DNA of 12,572 nt from UBA11650 sp963997925. Lineage in GTDB: Bacteria; Chloroflexota; Dehalococcoidia; Lucifugimonadales; UBA3495. Position numbers and translations under genes: made by a program. Within the stretch, counting starts at the first letter, position 1, and each line of letters opens with the position of its first letter. A model generated the notes under the pieces. That model saw nothing but the letters and a program-made list of their open reading frames with translations, was not told where the DNA came from and searched no databases. The DNA lies in assembly GCA_963997925.1 (NCBI GenBank), contig CAXEOX010000092.1, positions 1 through 12,572 of the forward strand, written 5' to 3'. Shown here in pieces: positions 7,798-12,572 of the stretch.

Positions 7798-9144
7798 TTA
7801 ACTTTTCAGAGGGGCAGGAGTTTGGTTTCCCAACTTCATGATGACCAGGCCCGCTTGATGGCCTGGGCCGTCACATTCGTCTAGTCGATGCAAGAGGTGT
7901 TGGCCAGCCTTCAACACGCGTTCGGCGACAACCGGTTCAGCTTTGCTGAATTCCTCACCCAAGGGCGAATCCAGGCTCCAGTCGTGGGTAATAGAACATT
8001 TCAGCCCGGCCCGCTGGGATACGTTCAGATACTCCTGGCGGTCCCGGTTGAACTCTTTTTCGGTTGTAAAGTCCAACGGCATCACGTAGAAATCCCTAGA
8101 TAGATACAATCCCAACTCGTTGTCGAACACCTGCATCAGGTCGGAGAAAGCCATCCAGCCTTCCAGCGCGAAGAAAAGGTCTTGGGGGATGTCCTGGGGC
8201 ACGCGGTGGTAGTAGAAATCCTCATTCGCCTCAACCATCTTCACAGTCACCGGGACTTTATCTTGATAACCGAGGACGCCCTCGGCCTCATCCCCCTGTA
8301 GGAACAGGAAAGGTATGTTGCCGTTGGTCGCGTCCACCAAAACCGATGTTCCATCGATATCATACAACAATGCAGTGTGCTGCCAGAATCGCATATATCG
8401 CTTGGAATAACGAAAATCGAAGGTTGTTAGTAGTTCTCGCAACTTGTCTACGGGTACGGGGCCGGTGGCGTTCTCTCCCGCGATGATGTACTCAGACTCA
8501 AGCCCGTAGTGGTCGGTGAGGAACTTTAAGGCTTGCACCTTCTCCGAGCAGATGGCTCCGGCCCCTTCCAGTATGTTGTCTATCGTTTCATCGCCCGATT
8601 TATATACTAGCTTTTTCCCTATGAAACGGGAATAGTTCTCGAACTGGCCCTCCCATATGGTCTTAGCCAGTGACTTCAACAATTGCAGCTTCTGGCCGGT
8701 GGTTTTCAGTTGGAGGATAGCTTCGGTCTCGTGAGGACCAAACCGTTTGACCAACGAATCTTGCATGAAGGCTGAGTACCTAGGTTCGTTGCGGAGCCAC
8801 TTGCGGCGGTGGAAGCCGGTCCAATTACGATCGTATTGAAGGTTGATGCGGTCTATTGTGATGTCCACGATCAAGGTTTCTTGGCCGTCGACCTGGACGG
8901 TATGGTTGGTGGGGATTTGGTCTAGAGTAATGACTTGCTCCCCCTCCCTGAAAGACATGCCGGTGAACATGCTCTTCAACTCACCGGCGTCGGTGCTCAC
9001 GTAGACCAGGTCTTGCAGGGCGTACAGCGCGTCGGCGGAGGGTTGGGTGATGCGGGATTCTTGGAGAAACCGGTCGATGGGGGCCTGCTCCAGGTATCTC
9101 TCCAGCAATGCGCCCAGTGGCAAAGAGGCGTCAGCGGGGTCCAT
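7798..9144 (-). CDS. Transglutaminase-like protein (Cys-His-Asp triad)
   Basis: Numbered from the ATG at 9144, this is a 448-residue protein without signal peptide or membrane segment. The central part shows the papain-like transglutaminase pattern. Cys199 sits at a helix start in GAGAICSEKVQALKFL, followed by a YGLESEYIIAGE strand. His256 is in FWQHTALLYDIDG, and Asp271 in VLVDATNG. Family members act as transglutaminases, peptidases or acyltransferases via a thioester on the Cys; which applies here is unknown. About 180 N-terminal residues and 150 C-terminal residues are unassigned. The open frame continues upstream to 9543, but that part overlaps the decarboxylase gene and reads as out-of-frame sequence. 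A TTG at 9213 (AGGA eleven bases upstream) is an alternative start; I prefer the ATG because codon use becomes typical of the neighbours from there. Lying directly after a polyamine decarboxylase suggests a polyamine as amine donor, which is inference. Confidence 0.7.
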   Translation of the reverse strand: MDPADASLPLGALLERYLEQAPIDRFLQESRITQPSADALYALQDLVYVSTDAGELKSMFTGMSFREGEQVITLDQIPTNHTVQVDGQETLIVDITIDRINLQYDRNWTGFHRRKWLRNEPRYSAFMQDSLVKRFGPHETEAILQLKTTGQKLQLLKSLAKTIWEGQFENYSRFIGKKLVYKSGDETIDNILEGAGAICSEKVQALKFLTDHYGLESEYIIAGENATGPVPVDKLRELLTTFDFRYSKRYMRFWQHTALLYDIDGTSVLVDATNGNIPFLFLQGDEAEGVLGYQDKVPVTVKMVEANEDFYYHRVPQDIPQDLFFALEGWMAFSDLMQVFDNELGLYLSRDFYVMPLDFTTEKEFNRDRQEYLNVSQRAGLKCSITHDWSLDSPLGEEFSKAEPVVAERVLKAGQHLLHRLDECDGPGHQAGLVIMKLGNQTPAPLKS

Positions 9145-9261
9145 GCGCAGAGTGCATCTCCGGTTGGACACCGAATCCCAGAGTTGAAGTATTTTATTGG
9201 TGGTGTTTTGCAATGGCGTGGCAATCCTGGATGTCCTGATACTGACCGTGGTCCAGATTTG

Positions 9262-9284
9262 TCGATCAGCGGGACGCTGATCGA
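9262..9284 (-). promoter_or_regulatory. Strong stem-loop between nspC and the transglutaminase-like gene
   Basis: A perfect 10-bp inverted repeat, TCGATCAGCG (9262-9271) and CGCTGATCGA (9275-9284), with a 3-base loop. It begins 15 bases past the nspC stop codon and precedes the likely start at 9144. No T tract follows, so it is more likely an RNA-processing, stability or partial-attenuation element than a full terminator. It could set different levels of decarboxylase and downstream proteins. Confidence 0.6.
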
Positions 9285-9299
9285 TGGCCCAGTGAAATC

Positions 9300-10529
9300 T
9301 TAGGAAGCGGCCTGGGGCCCCGTGCCCCATCGGGCTGCGTACTGATCGAAAGTGAAGCGGCTTTTCAGGACGAACTCTCCCTGGCCGGTTAGGGCATACA
9401 CGGAGGGCAAGCCGATGCCGTTGAACACGTGGGCCTTTGTCAGCGTATACGACCCGGCGTTGTTGAAAACAACTTGATCTCCCACCTTCAGCGGATCCGG
9501 AAACCGGTACTCGCCGAAAATATCTCCGGCAAGGCACGTGCATCCGGCCAAGACGTACTCGTGGGGAGCGTTGTTGTCGTGGCCGACAACATCCGGTTCG
9601 TAGTCGTATTCAAACACCTCCGGCATGTGATTTACGCTCGTGTCCAACACCGCGACGATGGATCCATCGCTAGGGAATACGTCTAGAACCGTGGAAACGA
9701 TGTATCCGGCGGAGCGAATCAATGCGGCACCGGGCTCGAAAAAAACGTCCACGTCCAAGCGGGATTTGATGAACTCCACGGCTTGGTGCAGTCCATCCAT
9801 GTTCTGACCATCCTCGAACAGATAACCGCCACCCAGATTGATCCACTCAAGCGTTTCCACGAAGGTGCCGGCGCTGGAGTAGAGGTGTTGCACCGTGGCG
9901 AGCAACTCGCTGAAGTCGGGAGAGTCACAGTTGGAATGGAACAATATGCCGCGGACACCGGCTAGGCGTGCGGGATCATGTTGGAAGGTGGACACGAGGT
10001 TTTCCAGAGGCACGCCCAGCTTCGAGGCAGGCCGGCAAGGGTCGTAACGTTCGTCGTCCAGAAACGATAACTGGGGGTTAATCCTCAGTCCGCAATTTGC
10101 ATCGTCCTTGATGCGGTCACGGTGCATATCCCATTGGCTCAAAGAGTTGAAGGACACGTAGTCGCAAAGAGAGGCAATCTCGTCCAATTCTCCGCTTCGC
10201 AGGCCGGGTGTGGTGATGTGGATTGACCCGCCATTGGTGTTGGCTTCTTGGGCCAGTTTGGCTTCGAACAGGGAACTGACGGAGAAGCCGTCCAATCGGG
10301 GTGACATTAACTTCAAAGCATCGGCGAAAGAGAAAGACTTTATGGCAAACAATACCCGGCAGCGATCCTCTTGTCGCAGTTGGTCCGCGTAGGTGAGGAG
10401 ATGATTCAGGACCGCCTCATCGTAAACGAAGGCTGGAGTGGAGATGCGGTTTAGGCCGTCGGGAAAGGTTCCGACGTTGTCCAGCAGTGAGGCGTGAGTT
10501 GAGCTGGTGCTAGCTTGTTTGGTACTCAT
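9300..10529 (-). CDS. nspC: Carboxynorspermidine/carboxyspermidine decarboxylase family (fold-III PLP)
   Basis: A 409-residue PLP-dependent decarboxylase of the alanine-racemase fold. NspC removes CO2 from carboxynorspermidine or carboxyspermidine to give norspermidine or spermidine, the last step of the alternative polyamine route. Visible signatures are TPAFVYDEAVL (31-41), the PLP lysine Lys64 in AIKSFSFAD, SSLFEAKLA (85-93), FNSLSQW (127-133), RINP (149-152), the phosphate-binding GGG (243-245), EPG (275-277), LDTSVNHMPEVFE (295-307), active-site Cys342 in CTCLAGDIFGEY, and FNGIGLPSVY near 379-388. The length suits the family. Some motifs depart from typical NspC: FHSNCD replaces the usual HFHTLCEQ, and GGGYLFEDG replaces GGGHHIT, so substrate preference may differ. 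No carboxynorspermidine dehydrogenase gene lies in the window. The ATG has no clear ribosome binding site. It is the first gene of the six-gene operon. Confidence 0.87.
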   Translation of the reverse strand: MSTKQASTSSTHASLLDNVGTFPDGLNRISTPAFVYDEAVLNHLLTYADQLRQEDRCRVLFAIKSFSFADALKLMSPRLDGFSVSSLFEAKLAQEANTNGGSIHITTPGLRSGELDEIASLCDYVSFNSLSQWDMHRDRIKDDANCGLRINPQLSFLDDERYDPCRPASKLGVPLENLVSTFQHDPARLAGVRGILFHSNCDSPDFSELLATVQHLYSSAGTFVETLEWINLGGGYLFEDGQNMDGLHQAVEFIKSRLDVDVFFEPGAALIRSAGYIVSTVLDVFPSDGSIVAVLDTSVNHMPEVFEYDYEPDVVGHDNNAPHEYVLAGCTCLAGDIFGEYRFPDPLKVGDQVVFNNAGSYTLTKAHVFNGIGLPSVYALTGQGEFVLKSRFTFDQYAARWGTGPQAAS

Positions 10530-10598
10530 TAAGCAACCATATACGCTGCGGGGCTTAGGGAGAGTCTTTGCTCGAGGGCCGGGGGTTAGTTGGTGGGT

Positions 10599-10607
10599 AT
10601 TCTAACA
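10599..10607 (-). promoter_or_regulatory. Candidate extended -10 promoter for the nspC operon
   Basis: On the minus strand TGTTAGAAT contains TAGAAT (five of six bases of the -10 consensus, 10604-10599) with the TG extension at 10607-10606. No good -35 lies 16-18 bases upstream, where the repeat element sits instead. A transcript from here would have an untranslated leader of roughly 60 bases before the nspC ATG. Confidence 0.35.
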
Positions 10608-10611
10608 TACG

Positions 10612-10653
10612 GAAATTCCCCCAACTCCCCTTTCGCAAAGGGGGGCTCGTTGG
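10612..10653 (-). repeat. Dispersed palindromic repeat, intergenic copy
   Basis: Second copy of the repeat at 2399-2442, here reading rightward on the plus strand. The core is CCCCTTT (10627-10633) and AAAGGGG (10637-10643) around CGC, flanked by a C-run on the left and two further G on the right. It lies in the 202-base gap between the DUF3326 stop and nspC, just upstream of the candidate -10, so its stem could end DUF3326 transcription or affect nspC initiation. Apart from this repeat and the candidate promoter I see nothing else in the gap. Confidence 0.85.
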
Positions 10654-10731
10654 TTCGAAGTCATGTGGCGTTCGGAAGTGGCTATGTATCGGCTTCGATG
10701 CGGTGTGGCGAAAGTGGCGGCCTTGATCTGG

Positions 10732-12135
10732 TTAGGTTCTGGTTTGATGGCTAGCTATTCCTAGTCCGGAAACACCATTTGTGGAGGATGATAGGTCTGC
10801 CGCCAGTTTGCTTCCAGATTTTTCGACGGGAACCAGTTTGATGGGGCGCCGGACGGAGTTGGGGGCGATTCCTGCTTTCATCGCCGCCATGATGCCGACG
10901 GCTTCCCAATAGTTCTCCACCACGTGCAATTGCCCCGGTCGCCAGGGGAGTTGGGTCAGGTCGTTCCTCATCAAGTTGCGATTCTCCCGAACCGCGATGA
11001 CCGGGATGCCCTGTTCCAGCGCCGCGAGGGTGGGTAAACCCAAACATCCGTCAGGAATCACCAGGCAGGACACGTGACTGGAGTTGAGGACTCCGGGGTG
11101 GTGGAGGGCATCTTGATCGGTGATTATCCTGGGACTCTTCTGCAGACCCTTGAGGATGGACTGAAGGAAGGTTGTGGACACGGCTTCAGCGGCCATGCGA
11201 GGGTCAACGATGCCGGTGTCGGCGTCCAATACTTCCTGGGACTCCAGCATGGGCGAGTGAGCCGATGGAACGTCGTAGATGCTGGAGATGGTGTGGGTGA
11301 GCATGGATTCTACGCCGCCCCAAGGATTGACCATACTCCCTTCGCTGTTGAAGTAGTCGCCGTGGAAGTTGGTGGGCACGGTTATGACTGAAGATATGGC
11401 TACAGCGTCGTATTCGCCGCGGTGTGTGTCCAATAACTCCAGCACGCGCCCTAGATCTTCGACTCGTCCTGCCGCTCGGGACGATGGTGTGTACTCCGAT
11501 ATCATGACCAGGGGCGGGTCCAGTTCGATGATCCGGGGGCACATCAGCCCGTAGGATGCCCTTGCGGCGTTAACCGAGTTGATGGTCAGGGTGTTAAATA
11601 GCGGATCGGTGTGGGAATTCATGAGGACGAGGACTCGGTTTGAGCGCACCGGTTGCAATCCAGCGGTGCCCATCATCAACCGGCAGATGACGCTGCCTTC
11701 GACGTACAATCCGTTCCCGGGAATCTCATTGATGTCCGAAGCGTTGACCACGTTTGGGTGAGTAATCAACAGGTCGCAGACAGAGGCCAACAGTTGGGCG
11801 ACAGGCGTGGCGTCACCTGCGTGTCCGCCAATCTCTGCGCCGATCCCGGTGGGCACCAGCAGGACGGCGTTGAAGGTTTCGGTGTTCTCTACTTTGCGTG
11901 GGCGGAACTCCAGCAGGGAGTTTCGATGAACCCGGCTATCAACGGTTCCGTCATCGAAGGTTGTGACCTCACAGAGATATCCGCTGGAGTCTGAAGATGT
12001 CACGACCAAGCGCACCGGGGCGGAGTTGCCTGGCAACTGAGCCTGGGTTTTGTGGGAAAACCATTCCAACACGTTGACGCCGGATGGTGACGGGGGTAGC
12101 TGTAGCTGGATTTCCGAGAGTAACGCCGAATTCAA
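10732..12135 (-). CDS. DUF3326 family protein
   Basis: Numbered from TTG at 12135, a 467-residue protein without signal peptide or membrane segment. The DUF3326 block starts near residue 91 with LLVPTGIGAEIGGHAGDA. It continues with LITHPNVVNASDIN (about 123-136) and LYVEGSVICRLMMG (about 143-156). Near the C-terminus is a Gly/Pro-rich stretch VIPDGCLGLPTLAALEQGIPVIAVREN, which resembles a nucleotide-sugar-binding or Rossmann-like half but is not diagnostic. DUF3326 occurs in cyanobacteria, plants and various bacteria and has no established function. The first ~90 residues are not part of the core. The frame stays open to a GTG at 12261 (509 residues), but those extra 42 residues look non-coding and start beside a hairpin. 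The TTG has AGAGG ten bases upstream, so I prefer it, weakly. A 202-base gap separates it from nspC, so co-transcription is uncertain. Confidence 0.8.
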   Translation of the reverse strand: MNSALLSEIQLQLPPSPSGVNVLEWFSHKTQAQLPGNSAPVRLVVTSSDSSGYLCEVTTFDDGTVDSRVHRNSLLEFRPRKVENTETFNAVLLVPTGIGAEIGGHAGDATPVAQLLASVCDLLITHPNVVNASDINEIPGNGLYVEGSVICRLMMGTAGLQPVRSNRVLVLMNSHTDPLFNTLTINSVNAARASYGLMCPRIIELDPPLVMISEYTPSSRAAGRVEDLGRVLELLDTHRGEYDAVAISSVITVPTNFHGDYFNSEGSMVNPWGGVESMLTHTISSIYDVPSAHSPMLESQEVLDADTGIVDPRMAAEAVSTTFLQSILKGLQKSPRIITDQDALHHPGVLNSSHVSCLVIPDGCLGLPTLAALEQGIPVIAVRENRNLMRNDLTQLPWRPGQLHVVENYWEAVGIMAAMKAGIAPNSVRRPIKLVPVEKSGSKLAADLSSSTNGVSGLGIASHQTRT

Positions 12136-12264
12136 TCTGTCACATCCTCTACTCGTTGAAGTGGTGTTACAACCGCGTTTCTGGCCGCCAACCGTAGCTT
12201 TCTGTAAGCCAACATCCAGGCTACGTCGATCGCGGGAATGAAACGCACCCTCAACAATCACGAT

Positions 12265-12285
12265 GGGCCTGCCGGAATCAGGCCC
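12265..12285 (-). promoter_or_regulatory. Hairpin in the presumed DUF3326 leader
   Basis: A perfect 7-bp inverted repeat, GGGCCTG (12265-12271) and CAGGCCC (12279-12285), with a 7-base loop. It is just upstream of the GTG at 12261 and downstream of a candidate -10. If translation starts at 12135 it lies in a leader of about 180 bases; if at 12261 it would occlude the ribosome binding site. It may be an operator or attenuator. No T tract follows. Confidence 0.45.
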
Positions 12286-12572
12286 TCACTGTAAGGCGAA
12301 TCGCCCCGGCGGTTGGGATATTATACCCCCAATTCCACTACCCTTATCTATGGTTTATCCCTCCAAGCAGAATCGGCTCTGGGGAACCGGCGCATACGTA
12401 AATAAGGGTGGCCACTTGATGTTCATAGGGTAAACCCGATGGCGCTAGGTGTGAGATGCCGCTAGTCTGTGTACCAAGGTGAGCCGGATCCACTCCGGTT
12501 CCCGTCACAGAACCAACGACTGTGCCCTGGCCGGCAGACGTCGAACCGATTCGTCAGTCTGGAGTGTAAGGG
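12286..12572. other. Intergenic region without a convincing gene
   Basis: No frame here gives a believable protein, and I see no tRNA-like fold. Apart from the candidate -10, it holds two features. One is an 8-bp inverted repeat, ACCCTTAT (12340-12347) and ATAAGGGT (12404-12411). The other is a small stem, CCGGA/TCCGG with a 5-base loop near 12485-12499, with outer arms GTGA/TCAC. That stem could end a minus-strand gene lying beyond the window: one minus frame enters from the edge and stops at a TGA inside its outer arm. I would not call a gene on this. Confidence 0.4.
12320..12325 (-). promoter_or_regulatory. Candidate -10 box upstream of DUF3326
   Basis: On the minus strand a perfect TATAAT lies between short inverted arms TTGGG and CCCAA. 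The -35 position at 16-18 bases has no good TTGACA match. The flanking arms could be an operator, but they are only five bases long. Confidence 0.35.

Noticed and set aside
9191..9196. TAAAAT as an internal promoter before the transglutaminase-like gene
   Set aside because: No -35-like hexamer at 16-18 bases upstream, and AT-rich hexamers of this quality are expected by chance.
9145..9543. N-terminal extension of the transglutaminase-like open frame
   Set aside because: Bases 9300-9543 lie inside the well-supported nspC coding region in another frame, and the encoded residues are Arg/Pro-rich as in shadow frames; the stretch 9262-9284 is a perfect hairpin.
12470..12572. GTG-started plus-strand frame open to the window end
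   Set aside because: Only about 34 codons are visible, no ribosome binding site, and the composition does not look like protein.
12520..12572. GGTTCGA motif on the minus strand as a tRNA T-arm
   Set aside because: The flanking five-base arms do not pair and no acceptor or anticodon stem can be found around it.

Overview
The window is bacterial chromosome with intermediate to high GC. It has closely packed genes, several GTG/TTG starts, and copies of the dispersed palindromic repeat that reads NPPNPPFVKGG when translated. That repeat occurs in Chloroflexota, Nitrospirota, some cyanobacteria and deltaproteobacteria, and several uncultivated phyla. I cannot fix the phylum. An uncultivated environmental bacterium, possibly Chloroflexota, is my guess.

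Layout. Positions 1-47 hold what may be the 3' tail of an upstream plus-strand gene. A two-gene plus-strand unit follows (74-1584): a DUF4178-type soluble protein and a DUF350 (YjfL-like) membrane protein built from four related segments. A nested inverted repeat (1638-1693) separates it from a convergent minus-strand operon. Read in the direction of transcription, that operon is: NspC-type carboxy(nor)spermidine decarboxylase (10529-9300), transglutaminase-like protein (about 9144-7798), two-TM potassium channel with an RCK domain (7776-6712), accessory SecA ATPase (6711-3625), lipoprotein with an EF-hand-like acidic loop and an Arg/Ser/Gln/Asn-rich tail (3624-2824), and an unrecognised 369-aa protein (2824-1715). 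The channel/SecA and SecA/lipoprotein junctions have no spacer, and the lipoprotein/369-aa junction overlaps by one base, so these are very probably one transcript. Upstream, and probably a separate unit, is a DUF3326 gene (12135 or 12261 down to 10732). The last ~300 bases show no convincing gene.

How the genes may work together. DUF350, DUF4178, small lipoproteins, K+ channels and polyamine enzymes are known to cluster in YjfL/PspA-type envelope-associated neighbourhoods. Here the set also contains a dedicated SecA paralogue, a Cys-His-Asp transglutaminase-like protein and a Gln-rich lipoprotein. My working hypothesis is an envelope system in which a polyamine is made (NspC), possibly joined to protein glutamines (transglutaminase-like protein; the lipoprotein tail is an obvious candidate acceptor), with the SecA paralogue handling export and the K+ channel and DUF350 protein acting in the membrane. 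The families are seen in the sequence; the linkage is inference.
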